Assembly: GCF_958295425.1 (NCBI RefSeq)
Contig: NC_081142.1
Location: forward strand, 26,579,482-26,643,481
Source of the DNA: Solea solea
Taxonomy: Eukaryota; Chordata; Actinopteri; Pleuronectiformes; Soleidae
DNA: 64,000 nucleotides
Direction: 5' to 3'
Positions 26,101 through 35,490 of this stretch are shown here, one piece after another (the stretch's first letter is position 1; each line of letters starts with the position of its first letter). The translations under genes and the position numbers were made by a program. Under the pieces are notes generated by a model. The model did no database searches and was not told where the DNA came from. It saw only the letters and a list, made by a program, of their open reading frames with translations.

Positions 26101-26999
26101 CATTAATGTCAAAAAGAAAAGTCATTAAAAGTACATTAATGTCAAAAAGAAAAGTCTGTGAAACTACATTAATGTCAAAAAGAAAAGTCTGTAAAAGTAC
26201 ATTAATGTCAAAAAGAAAAGTCTGTAAAAGTACATTAATGTCAAAAAGAAAAGTCTGTAAAACTACATTAATGTCAAAAAGAAAAGTCTGTAAAAGTACA
26301 TTAATGTCAAAAAGAAAAGTCAGTAAAAGTACATTAATGTCAAAAAGAAAAGTCAGTAAAAGTACATTAATGTCAAAAAGAAAAGTCTGTTAAACTACAT
26401 TAATGTCAAAAAGAAAAGTCAGTAAAAGTACATTAATTTCAAAAAGAAAAGTCTGTAAAACTACATTAATGTCAAAAAGAAAAGTCTGTAAAACTACATT
26501 AATGTCAAAAAGAAAAGTCTGTAAAACTACATTAATGTCAAAAAGAAAAGCTATGAGAGTCCGCAATGGGAATGAAGTGCGGGTGTGTGTGCGCGTGTGC
26601 GTGCGTGTGCGTGCGTGTGCGTGCGTGTGCGTGCGTGTGCGAGCGTGTGTGAATACTCCGGCATGTGGACTCTGTGAGCAGGAATGTGTTCACAACGGTT
26701 GAGCTCCCTCACTCTCTGTGTCTCTCTCTCTCTCTCTTTCTGTCTGTCTCTGTGTCTCTATCTGTGTCTGTCTCTCTGTCCGACTCTGTGTGTGTCTCTC
26801 TCTCTGTTTGTCTCTCTGTGTGTGTCTGTCTGTCTGTCTCTCTGTGTATCTGTTTCTCTATCTGTGTCTGTCTGTCTCTCTGTGTGTGTGGCTCTCTCTG
26901 TCCGACTGTGTGTCTCTCTCTCTCTGTCTGTGTGTGTCTCTCTCTCTGTGTGTGTCTCTCTCTCTCTGTGTGTGTGTCTCTCTCTGTGTGTGTGTCTCT

Positions 27000-27040
<41 letters not shown>

Positions 27041-30000
27041 TCTCTCTCTGTGTGTGTGTGTGTGTGTGTGTGTGTCTCTCTGTGTCTGTCTCTCTGTGTG
27101 TCTCTCTTCACTGGAGGAAAGCTGACATGATGTTGTTGTACAGATGATTTCTCTCCAGCCTCAGGGCAAACCTAATTATCTCAGCTCAGGCACTGAACCC
27201 TAACACACACATGTGCACACACACACAGGCCTGTGCACATACCACAGGGGCCGTCTCATCACAGTCACACTCGCCTCCCCCCATTGTGTCATGGAAGCTA
27301 TAACTCTGTTCATCATCATCAGCCTCAGTCTCAGTCTCCTGCTGATTTGTAAAAAGTTATTTTCAATGCTTTTGACACAGATCGTTTGTTGACACTTGAG
27401 CAGAGGGTCGATTACATTACATTATTAGATTACATTACATTATATTATTAGATCACATTACATTAGATTATTAGATTACATTACATTAAATAAAATTACA
27501 TTACATTTCATTACATTGCATTAGATTACATTAGATTATTAGATTACATTACATTATATTATTACATTACATTAGATTATTACATTACATTAGATTACAT
27601 TACATTAAATTACATTAGATTATTAGATTAGATGACATTCGTACTCATGGTTGTTTTGAGGATTCCTCTGAAGTGAGCGTCTGCTGCCTACAGAAGACGC
27701 GTTTTTTCTCATTTTCATATGGTCCCAATTAAATACTGCGATGGGTTTAACATTCAGCGATGTGGTCGCCTAGCAACAAACAAACAAGCAGAATAGGAGT
27801 CTGTGGTTTTAGTCCAGGACAAGAGTGCGATGTCTGCCAAAGCCAGACTTTAGGGAATAACCCAGATGACAGATGATCCTTCTCTTCCCCTCTTTTCTTT
27901 TGCTCATAAACAAACTGGTTTCTCTGCTTATGTAACTCTGTCTTTGTTATTTGAGACGTGTGTGTTTTTCTTTATGAGACCAAACCAGATCTAGGAATCG
28001 TCTTCTTCTTCTTCTTTTACTACATGTTGATTCAATTCAACAGCTGATACTAATTTAAAGTTGTCATTTGTATTTATTGACAGGATGCTCTCCCACCTCC
28101 CCCGCCTCCTCCCCCACAATCCTCTGCCAGTGGAGCGGCGTACTCGTTGGCTGCCGGTCAGAGACCCTCCCCGAGCATAAGTGACCAAAGTGGGAGACAA
28201 AGACCCACAGTGTGAGCTATAAAAACACTCCTTTACCTTCTTTAAATGTGTGGTTTGTGGAGGGAAAGTCCTCGCCTCGCTGTGACACCACTCTCCCACT
28301 CCCACTCCTCTCAGCTGTCACTGACTCACTGAGTGTTCTCAGGCTAAAGGGATAGTTCAACTTTTACTGACAGACTCTCAGTGAACACAAGGGAAAAGTG
28401 ATTTTAACCTCTCGACAGAAGTCTACGATATCTGAAGAACACGACCACGTCTTTATCTCACTGTCTGTAAACCACTCACTCTCCCACACCAAAGTCCACA
28501 GAGAAAATCACAGGAGCTGCTGGTCCTCTGCTGCCTCGTGTGATCCCTTTGTGTCACTGAGTTAAGTCTAAATTAAATATTTGAAAGCCAAAGTAACAAA
28601 CTAAGACATTTTAACTTAGTGATAGGGATGGGGCCGATCCGATCCAGTATCGATATCGGGTTCCGAGACAAACGTAATTCACGGATCGTGAAATATCCGA
28701 TCCAACTGTAGAGATTTCCGATCTGATCCGTCTGTGCTTTAATGTTGTCTGCTGACATGTCTCCACAAGTGATTCCCTGACTGCTCTGCTAGCTGGCTGC
28801 AAAAAGTGGAATGAATTTTCTGAACATGGCGTGTCTCAATGAGACACGGAGTAACGCATGCCCCCGTTCAGGAAATCTATTCCACAGTTTACAGCCGTCT
28901 GCTTTACAGCACAGGCTCCTGAAAATCACTGATTTTCTCTGTGGACTTTGGCGTGGGAGAGTGAGTGCGTTACAAACTTCAGTCTAACACTGAGATAAAG
29001 ACGTAATCATGTTGTTGAGTCCAGTTTTGTTTTGTGTGTATGAAAACATCAGTGCTCTCACTGCATATTAGAAATTCTTCATTATTTCTGAATGTGGGAG
29101 CTAACGCTCACGCTCGAACTGTAAACACTGTAATGCACCACATCTCCAGCAGAGGGCGTTTCCTACTGTATGGTATGAACAGCAGCAGCCACGTTGTAAT
29201 GAATTACAGGTCATTAGTATTATTATTACTATTATTATTACATATACGTTTCTGTGTGGATAAGACCTCAGCTTGACTCCGTCACTACCTCATAAACCTG
29301 AACAGAACCCACGTGTGACCGTCTCTTGAGAAGAGGCCTCCCCTTCACCCCCTGACCTTTGACCCTCGTTACTCCCCCAGAGACACCACACACCTGATCA
29401 GAATTAGCTGCGCTCCTGCCATCCTCTGTGTCGGACTCTGAGGCCTTTACATCCCAGCTGACATGATTCGCCCTGCACTGTTAAATCTGCCTGGGTCAGA
29501 GGTCACAGTCTCACAGGAGATGATGACACACCCTTTGTTTACACTTTATATTTGTGTATCGTCTGCAGATATGTGGCCATGTTCCCCTACACTCCACGTA
29601 AGGATGACGAGCTGGAGCTGAGGAAGGGAGAGATGTTCCTGGTGTTGGAACGCTGTCAGGACGGCTGGTTCAAGGGCACGTCCATGCACACGGGAAAGAT
29701 CGGAGTCTTCCCCGGGAACTACATGAGTCCAGTCAGCAGGTCGGTCTCTGACCCATGTTCCACTCACTCTCCCACACCAAAGTCCACACAGTAAATCACA
29801 GCAGCTGCTGCTCCTCTGCTGCCTTGTGTGGTCATTTTGTGACTCTGAGGTCGATCTGAAGGTTAGATTGCAAACATTGAAGTGACCAAAAACATTTGAA
29901 CTTAGTGATGGAGGCAGCAGTGGATCAACAACTGCTGAAAATCACTCATGTTCTCTCTGGACCTTGGTGTGGGAGAGTGAGTGGTTTATAATCTTCAGTC

Positions 30001-33000
30001 TAACAGTGAGATAAAGACGCCATCATGTGACGGCGATAAAGACGCCATCATGTGACGACAATAAAGACGCCATCATGTGACGACAACAAAGACGCCATCA
30101 TGTGACGTCGATAAAGACGCCATCATGTGACGACGATAAAGACGCCATCATGTGACGACGATAATGACGCCATCATGTGACGGCGATAAAGACGCCATCA
30201 TGTGACGACAATAAAGACGCCATCATGTGACGTCAATAAAGACGCCACATGATCCGCAGATAAAGACGCCATCATGTGACGGCGATAAAGACCCGATCAT
30301 GTGACGGAGATAAAGACGCCATCATGTGACGGCGATAAAGACGCCATCATGTGAGGCAGATAAAGACGCCATCATGTGACGTCGATAAAGACGCCATCAT
30401 GTGACGACAATAAAGACGCGATCATGTGACGTCGATAAAGACGCCATCATGTGACGACGATAAAGACGCCATCATGTGACGACGATAATGACGCCATCCT
30501 GTGACGTCGATAAAGACGCCATCATGTGACGTCGATAAAGACGCCATCATGTGACGACAATAAAGACGCGATCATGTGGCGTCGATAAAGACGCCATCAT
30601 GTGACGGCGATAAAGACGCCATCATGTGACGTCAATAAAGACGCCACATGATCCGCAGATAAAGACGCCATCATGTGACGGCGATAAAGACCCGATCATG
30701 TGACGGAGATAAAGACGCCATCATGTGACGTCGATAAAGACGCCATCATGTGACGACAATAAAGACGCGATCATGTGACGTCGATAAAGACCCGATCATG
30801 TGACGGAGATAAAGACGCCATCATGTGACGGCGATAAAGACGCCATCATGTGACAGCGATAAAGATGCCATCATGTGACGTCGATAAAGACGCCATCATG
30901 TGACGTCGATAAAGACGCCATCATGTGAGGCAGATAAAGACGCCATCATGTGACGTCGATAAAGACGCCATCATGTGACGACAATAAAGACGCCATCATG
31001 TGACGTCGATAAAGATGCCACATGATCCGCAGATAAAGACGCCATCATGTGACGGCGATAAAGACGCCATCATGTGACGGCGATAAAGACCCGATCATGT
31101 GACGCAGATAAAGACGCCATCATGTGACATGGATATGGTAGACTTGAGCTGACTGTTAAGCGTGAGTGTTTTTGCTGAGTCATGGTAAAGGTAAAATGTT
31201 CCTTTGTCACCTCGTCACCTTCTCTCCCTCAGGACAACGTCAGGCAGCACGCAGCCTAAAGTACCCATGAGTCTTTGCACTCAGGCGGGCCGAGGCGTCA
31301 GCGTCGTCAGCCCGTCGTCGGCTCCCCTCGGTGCCGGTGTTTTGGGACCGGACTTGAACAAACCCGTGGCTGTGTGTTCCAGCGCCGCTCCTGCCAGCTC
31401 CCAGCCTGCCGCCGTGGTAGTGACGGCGGTTCAGACGGCCACGGGCCAGCAGCCCAAAGTGCCGCAGCACGTCAACTCCCAGATGACTGTGAATCAGGCT
31501 CGCAACGCGGTCAGGACAGGTAACAAAAACAGCGTCAAAATAAAAGGATCATTTTAAAATAATTGTTATAGGCAAGAATGTTTCATGGTAAAGAAAGAAT
31601 AAAACAGCAGAGTATGGTTTCTTTTGTTGTTTTTCAGCTGCGTGTCACAGTCAGGATCGGACCGCGGTGGCGACACCTGTCCAGTCTGCTTCACCCGCGT
31701 CTTACGTGCCTCACCTCTCCGTGTGCTCGCAGTCCTTGTCCACCTCCGCTCAGGGTTGTGCCCGCGCCGGAGCAGCGATGGGCTGTGCCGCCACTTCTCT
31801 GACCCCGCCCAACGTCAGCGCTGCGTCACTGGAGGGCGACGCCCCTAGACCCGCGCCTGTACTCGCCGTATCTGTCGGGAACGGCTGTGCCGCTAACGCC
31901 GCGACCAACAGTTCAGCTTTGTCCTGCAGACTCGACAAAGACGTCAAGGTCGGACATTTTGTCTTTTCTCTCGTTTGTGTGAGTGAAACGATTCACGTGA
32001 ACAAATCTTCAGAGTTTATGATGAGCTTCTTATTTTAGATTAGATTAGATTGATTAATCCCTCTGGGAAATCAAGAGGGATAAACATGTTTATCATCAAT
32101 CATGCATACACTGTAGTAAATCACATTCTATTTAATATAAAGTATTATTATATAAATTAACTCCACACAGATTACAAGAGTAGATGTTTTAACGAAATAT
32201 AGGTCGTTGTGTTTCTCCTCCACCTCCAGGGGTGCTAACGTGACATGTAGTTTTTTAGTTTGCATTCACACAGTCTTATATATTGTGTGTCTTTTGAAAA
32301 ACACACAGAGAAACACACACAGACACAGTGCATCTCTAATTCCCCATCTTGTTTCTCTGCAGAGAGAAAAGAAAAGTCTTCTGAAGCTCTTGTCCTCCAA
32401 CAAGAAGAAGTCTCGTTCTTCACCGCCCTCGTCTCCGACTCTTGAAGCAGAACAGGCTGCAGCTGGAGAGGTTCTTCACGACGCCTCTGTCAACTGCCTC
32501 GAGCATGATCCTGCTGCTGCCTCCTCCTCCTCAGCCTCAGACTCCTCCCATCGGAAGAACAGTCCTCTGGACATTTGTGCTCCCATTGCTCCTCCCCCTC
32601 GCCAGCCCTGCTCCTCCCTCTCGTCTCAGCAGCACGACGCACGGCCCATCATCTGTGAGAGGTAAACACCGCTCAGCTCATAGAAGCATTTGAAACTACG
32701 TACTGTATGAACATTCATTCATTCATTCATTCATTCATTCATTCACAGTTCTGACCACGTTTTTAAAACGTGCTTTTATGCTTTTATTAAAACATGGTAC
32801 AGCTACAAATTCACCATAGTAAATAAGTGGTGAGTGATAATAAATATTCTAAAACTACACAAGAAGTGGAAATGTCTGGAATCTTTGTTTGGGAAAAGTT
32901 AAGCAAACACCAGGGTTCAAATTCTGTGAAGCAGCTTTGATTTTTTTATGCTGAAATCTTCGCTGAACTGAAACTAAACTGAAAATAGTTTGGAAGTGAA

Positions 33001-33369
33001 CTCTCAAACCTTTTAGTTTGAAAAAGACCAGTCGGCCTGACCTTAACTGAAATCAGTGCTGAATGTGAGTATATTTAAAAAAAATATCTGTTTATCTCTC
33101 ATTTGACTGAGCTTTTTAAAACACGCTCAAAGCAAAGTTTGGACTGACCAGTGTTTGATCAGCGTCTGATTCTGGTTCTGGTTCTGCTCCTGCTCCTCAG
33201 GTACAGGGTTGTGGTGTCGTATCCTCCACAGAGCGACGCCGAGCTGGAGCTGAAGGAAGGCGACGTCGTGTTTGTTCACAGGAAGCGCGAGGACGGCTGG
33301 TTCAAAGGCACGCTGCAGAGGAACGGCAGGACCGGACTGTTCCCCGGCAGCTTTGTGGACAGCATCTAA
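20158..33369 (+). CDS. SH3RF1: SH3RF1 (POSH), E3 ubiquitin ligase and JNK-pathway scaffold; ten 3' exons, RING exon missing from window
   Basis: Joined exons 20158-20433, 20975-21070, 21918-22235, 24338-24448, 28084-28211, 29569-29739, 31233-31519, 31638-31948, 32363-32661 and 33201-33369 give one uninterrupted frame of 721 residues plus stop, with GT-AG borders and matching phases throughout. Visible in order: SH3-1 (ALYNY), SH3-2 (ALYDF), a basic-serine segment ([11 protein letters not shown]) with the NPTAAAR/SCSAPSQ stretch of the Rac-binding region, a proline-rich linker, SH3-3 ([17 protein letters not shown]), a low-complexity Ala/Ser region, and SH3-4 ending in [11 protein letters not shown]. 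Known of the family: the N-terminal RING gives ubiquitin-ligase activity, and the SH3 domains and Rac-binding segment assemble Rac1/MLK/JNK modules. The paralogue SH3RF3 is the alternative. CBR4 and PALLD next door and close identity to recalled human SH3RF1 favour SH3RF1. The RING exon is not seen in 1-20157, so the gene is 5' partial here. Confidence 0.95.
20975..21070 (+). CDS. SH3RF1: SH3RF1 exon: second half of SH3-2
   Basis: 96 bases, CCAG|GAC to GAG|GTAAGA, phase 0. It encodes [19 protein letters not shown] to GIFPISYVE, completing the SH3-2 barrel with the conserved NWAEG and FP motifs. Confidence 0.95.
21222..21385 (+). repeat. Interspersed repeat fragment (LINE/SINE-type 3' tail)
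   Basis: Contains AATTGGACACTCTAAATTGA, GACCCCGCCTATCGCCCTAT, CACGACCCTCTGGTGGAGGA and ends GATGATGGATGGA. I recall this tail from many teleost genomes; class assignment is uncertain. Confidence 0.6.
21603..21871. repeat. Minisatellite, 30-bp units, in SH3RF1 intron
   Basis: Nine units of GCGTCCTGCCTCACCTCGTC plus TCCTGAAGCA with A/G and C/T variants. Period 30 keeps frames open on both strands ([10 protein letters not shown] / [10 protein letters not shown]), but no frame connects with the flanking exons. It ends 46 bp before the exon at 21918. Confidence 0.95.
21918..22235 (+). CDS. SH3RF1: SH3RF1 exon: linker with basic phospho-site and Rac-binding segment
   Basis: 318 bases from CACAG|TTCAAC to CACAG|GTGATA, phase 0. 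It starts [15 protein letters not shown], continues through a Ser-rich stretch, then [31 protein letters not shown] and SCSAPSQ. These blocks match recalled vertebrate SH3RF1; the last ones belong to the segment described as Rac-binding. A 30-bp minisatellite ends 46 bp upstream of the acceptor. Confidence 0.93.
22298..22462. mobile_element. Foldback element, partial middle
   Basis: CACTAAGTTCAAATGTGTTA through GACCACACGAGGCAGCAGAG; ends degenerate. It starts about 60 bases after the SH3RF1 exon ending at 22235. Confidence 0.75.
23076..23320. mobile_element. Foldback element with (CA)n middle
   Basis: TCCCACACCAAACCTCATAG to GAGGTTTGGTGTGAGTGATT; the (CA)n spans about 23116-23158. Confidence 0.85.
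24338..24448 (+). CDS. SH3RF1: SH3RF1 exon: conserved [15 protein letters not shown] linker
   Basis: 111 bases, GATAG|GTACAC to GTG|GTAAGT, phase 0. It encodes [20 protein letters not shown] and a Phe/Ser-rich end. A 33-bp minisatellite begins about 90 bp after the donor. Confidence 0.92.
24536..26552. repeat. Minisatellite, 33-bp units, interrupted by a TTAA element
   Basis: Units of AGTACATTAATGTCAAAAAG plus AAAAGTCTGTAAA, variants at three or four positions, in 24536-25177 and 25773-26552: about 43 copies. Period 33 equals eleven codons, so both strands remain open for up to 209 residues ([11 protein letters not shown] repeats). No start context, splice link or family resemblance supports coding. 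Confidence 0.95.
25178..25772. mobile_element. DNA transposon with TTAA target duplication inside the 33-bp array
   Basis: Ends AGGCGACATAGA and, inverted, AGGTGACATAGA. The host unit reads ACATTAATGTC; here TTAA occurs on both sides (25174-25177 and 25773-25776), so the duplication is read directly against the intact array units. TTAA is the piggyBac signature. The interior has an open frame starting [20 protein letters not shown] (25460-25696) with no family I recognise. It looks non-autonomous, 595 bp. Confidence 0.8.
26578..27108. repeat. (GTGC)n and (TCTG/TGTC)n microsatellite block
   Basis: GTGCGTGC-type run 26578-26650 followed, after 55 bases, by 400 bases of TCTCTGTG/TGTCTGTC, with a (GT)n core near 27004-27038 and 27050-27074. 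Long Cys/Leu/Ser/Val frames across it are artefacts. Confidence 0.95.
27411..27634. repeat. ATTACATTACATTA-type simple repeat
   Basis: Irregular tandem of ATTACATTAGATT 5- and 10-bp units in the intron before 28084. Confidence 0.9.
28084..28211 (+). CDS. SH3RF1: SH3RF1 exon: polyproline linker
   Basis: 128 bases starting [12 protein letters not shown] and ending QRPTV. The donor is ACAGT|GTGAGC, leaving two bases that join A-TAT-GTG of the next exon to give V-Y-V-A. The segment is shorter than the Ala/Pro linker recalled for human. Low complexity makes the internal alignment uncertain, but the frame is fixed on both sides. Confidence 0.85.
28425..29010. mobile_element. Foldback element interrupted by another repeat
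   Basis: Left end from AGAAGTCTACGATATCTGAA through ACATTTTAACTTAGTGAT, then foreign sequence 28624-28915, then TCCTGAAAATCACTGATTTT and the right end to about 29010. Confidence 0.85.
28624..28915. mobile_element. GGCCGATCCGATCC-type transposon fragment inside the foldback element
   Basis: Begins AGGGATGGGGCCGATCCGAT and TATCGATATCGGGTTCCGAG, a sequence I recall as the end of a fish hAT-like element; the far end is not well defined. Confidence 0.5.
29569..29739 (+). CDS. SH3RF1: SH3RF1 exon: third SH3 domain
   Basis: 171 bases, CTGCAG|ATATGTG to CAGCAG|GTCGGT. It encodes [39 protein letters not shown] and [13 protein letters not shown], a full SH3 with ALYDY-equivalent, RT-loop acids, W and P of the ligand groove. 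The donor hexamer GTCGGT is weak. A foldback-element copy starts about 20 bases later. Confidence 0.95.
29759..30002. mobile_element. Foldback element that grades into the 25-bp minisatellite
   Basis: CCACTCACTCTCCCACACCA to GGGAGAGTGAGTGGTTTATA; its right outer TIR (CAGTGAGATAAAGACG...ATCATGTGAC) is the first minisatellite unit. Confidence 0.85.
30003..31128. repeat. Minisatellite, 25-bp units, filling an SH3RF1 intron
   Basis: About 45 units of GATAAAGACGCCATCATGTG plus ACGNC. It starts inside the right end of the foldback element copy at 29759 (CAGTGAGATAAAGACG...CATGTGAC). Variants ACATGATCCGCAGATAAAG recur as a higher-order marker (30247, 30648, 31021). Units contain TCATGTGAC, and some contain the palindrome TGACGTCA. 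Confidence 0.95.
31233..31519 (+). CDS. SH3RF1: SH3RF1 exon: Ala/Ser/Pro-rich region ending [12 protein letters not shown]
   Basis: 287 bases, CCTCAG|GACAACG to GGACAG|GTAACA. It contains [20 protein letters not shown], an Ala/Val-rich run, and the strongly conserved [13 protein letters not shown]. It follows directly after the long 25-bp minisatellite. Confidence 0.92.
31638..31948 (+). CDS. SH3RF1: SH3RF1 exon: low-complexity Ala/Ser region
   Basis: 311 bases, TTTCAG|CTGCG to GTCAAG|GTCGGA. It encodes [20 protein letters not shown] and [20 protein letters not shown] and ends LDKDVK; human has a similar Ala-rich block ending KPDKDSK. The intron before it is only 118 bp. Confidence 0.88.
32363..32661 (+). 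CDS. SH3RF1: SH3RF1 exon: basic LLKLLS segment and IAPPPRQ motif
   Basis: 299 bases, CTGCAG|AGAGAA to GAGAG|GTAAAC. It starts [20 protein letters not shown], then [11 protein letters not shown], a Ser/Ala run and [13 protein letters not shown], ending RPIICER. Order and motifs follow recalled human SH3RF1. Confidence 0.92.
32711..32745 (+). repeat. (ATTC)n microsatellite
   Basis: About nine ATTC units in the last SH3RF1 intron. Confidence 0.95.
33201..33369 (+). CDS. SH3RF1: SH3RF1 last coding exon: fourth SH3 domain and stop
   Basis: 169 bases after CTCCTCAG. It encodes [40 protein letters not shown] and FVDSI, then TAA at 33367-33369. The C-terminal SH3 is complete and ends the protein as in the family. 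Confidence 0.96.
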
Positions 33370-33773
33370 AATCAAAGACAGAGTGATGACCACAGGCCTC
33401 TGTCTGTCTGTGTGTGTGTGTGTGTGTCTGTGTCTGTGTGTTTAAAGGGACAGTTCAGCTTATATGAGGTACAGACTCACACAAAAGTCACTCTCACTGA
33501 AAACATGGCTGCTCATAGCGGAAGTAAAAAGTGGATTTTAGATGCTTAACAAAACCTTCATCTCATAAAATCCACACTAGATGTTATCGATGTCATCACC
33601 TGATCAATTATTATTGATAGTTGTAGCAAAAACTGTCAAACAATTAAAGCCAAAAAGAGTGAAAACGATACTGTGACTTGCTGATATTGTGATGTATCAC
33701 AATTTCTCCTCCACCTCCAGGGGTGCTAATGTGTATACATATTATAATCGAATGATATCTTCTGTTTCTCACA

Positions 33774-33826
33774 AACCACTCACTCTCCCACACCAAAGTC
33801 CACAGAGGAAACCAGTGATTTTAACA

Positions 33827-33873
<47 letters not shown>

Positions 33874-34013
33874 TGCCTCCATCACTAAGTTAAAATGTCT
33901 TATTTTGTCAAATTCAGCATTTGAAATATTTCATTTAGACTTAACTCAGTGACACAAAGTGACCTCACGAGGCAGCAGAGGAGCAGCAGCTCCTGTGCGG
34001 GAGAGTGAGTGGT
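33774..34013. mobile_element. Foldback element with (CA)n, in SH3RF1 3'UTR
   Basis: AAACCACTCACTCTCCCACA to GGGAGAGTGAGTGGTTTCCT with (CA)n at about 33826-33870. Confidence 0.85.
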
Positions 34014-34749
34014 TTCCTGTTCCAACATAAAGTCGGGATCGTGTTCTTCATCAGTCTGAGTAAAACCTCGGAGTCTCAGGCTGAACTTTCCCTTTAAACA
34101 GAAGAGTAGTGAGGTCAGAACCACCAGACTGAGCCAGAACCCAGTGTGGTTCTCATCTCCGGTGACTCAGCGGAGAACAGGAGAATTCAGACGAGCACAC
34201 GACTCATACCAACTTTTCTTTCTTTTCTCTTTTTTGTTCGTAACATTTCAGCTGTTGTACGTGTGCCTTGTACTGTTCCTCACTTTATTGTACGTACGGA
34301 CACAGAGATGATTAGTCCTAAAACAACCGATATGAACTCTTGAGAGAGATGTTTAACTTATTTCTTATTTCATTATTTTCTTTCTTTTATTTTGTAGTGA
34401 ACACATTAAGGGGTTAAACTGGCCAATGCCTTATGATCACAGGTGACATGACTGTTGTTTCACTCACCATCATCACCATCATCATCATCTGTGCTACAAC
34501 AGCAGGAAAGACGAGAACGTCCTCGTTCCAGAGCTACAACGTCGTCCACAGAAGATCGCAACGTCGCACATGTGATGACATGGGCGACAAATCACAGCCA
34601 ACGTGGGCGTCGCCAAATCAAAGCCGACATGGGCGTCACCAAATCACAGCCAACATGGGTGTCGCACATGGTAATAATCTTTCTCTGGAGCGTCTGTGAT
34701 CAAATATTTGACATAAAAACTTGTTCTGTTTACATCAACACTAAACTTC

Positions 34750-34790
34750 ACTTTAAAGGTCCAGTGTGTCAGAATTAGTGGGACTTTCTG
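34750..34790 (+). repeat. Fragment of AAAGGTCCAGTGTGT repeat
   Basis: CTTTAAAGGTCCAGTGTGTC then AGAATTAGTG; reverse-complement partner at 41363-41409 with CACTAGATGTCACTAATTCT. Known to me as a common teleost dispersed sequence. Confidence 0.55.
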
Positions 34791-34797
34791 TGTTTCC

Positions 34798-35490
34798 TCG
34801 TGAGCGAGCGTTCACACCTCGTGTGCGAGCGTTCACAACTGCCGTTTAATTGTGAGTGAGCGTTCACACCTCGTGAGCGAGCGTTCACACCTGGCGTTTC
34901 CTCGTGAGCGAGCGTTCACACCTCGTGTGCGAGCGTTCACAACTGCTGTTTAATTGTGAGTGAGCGTTCACACCTCGTGAGCGAGCGTTCACACCTGGCG
35001 TTTCCTCGTGAGCGAGCGTTCACACCTCGTGTGCGAGCGTTCACAACTGCCGTTTAATTGTGAGTGAGCGTTCACACCTCGTGAGCGAGCGTTCACACCT
35101 GGCATTTCCTCGTGAGCGAGCGTTCACACCTCGTGTGCGAGCGTTCACAACTGCCGTTTAATCGTGAGTGAGCGTTCACACCTCGTGAGCGAGCATTCAC
35201 ACCTGGCGTTTCCTCGTGAGCGAGCGTTCACACCTTGTGTGCAATAGTTCACACCTTGTGTGCAAGAGTTCACACCTTGTGTGCAAGAGTTCACACCTGG
35301 CGTTTCACACCTCGTCTGCGAGCATTCACACCTGGCGTTTCCTCGTGAGCGAGCATTCACACCTGGCGTTTCCTTGTGAGCGAGCATTCACACCTGGCGT
35401 TTCCTCGTGAGCGAGCATTCACACTTGGCGTTTCCTTGTGAGCGAGCGTTCACACCTCGTGTTTCCTTGTGAGCGAGCATTCACACCTGA
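34798..35490. repeat. Minisatellite in SH3RF1 3'UTR, ~25-bp units in a ~102-bp higher-order repeat
   Basis: Basic unit GTGAGCGAGCGTTCACACCT. Four-unit blocks (GTGAGCGAGC / GTGTGCGAGC / GTGAGTGAGC / GTGAGCGAGC, ending GGCGTTTCCTC) repeat about every 102 bases from 34798 to 35215, then degenerate. Confidence 0.9.

Noticed and set aside
24536..26702. Open frames up to 209 residues of [11 protein letters not shown] repeats on + and matching frames on -
   Set aside because: The 33-bp period is a multiple of three, so frames stay open by arithmetic on both strands. No splice link to SH3RF1 exons and no recognisable protein.
26665..27147. Long Cys/Leu/Ser/Val-rich frames
   Set aside because: Translations of TCTG/GT microsatellite.
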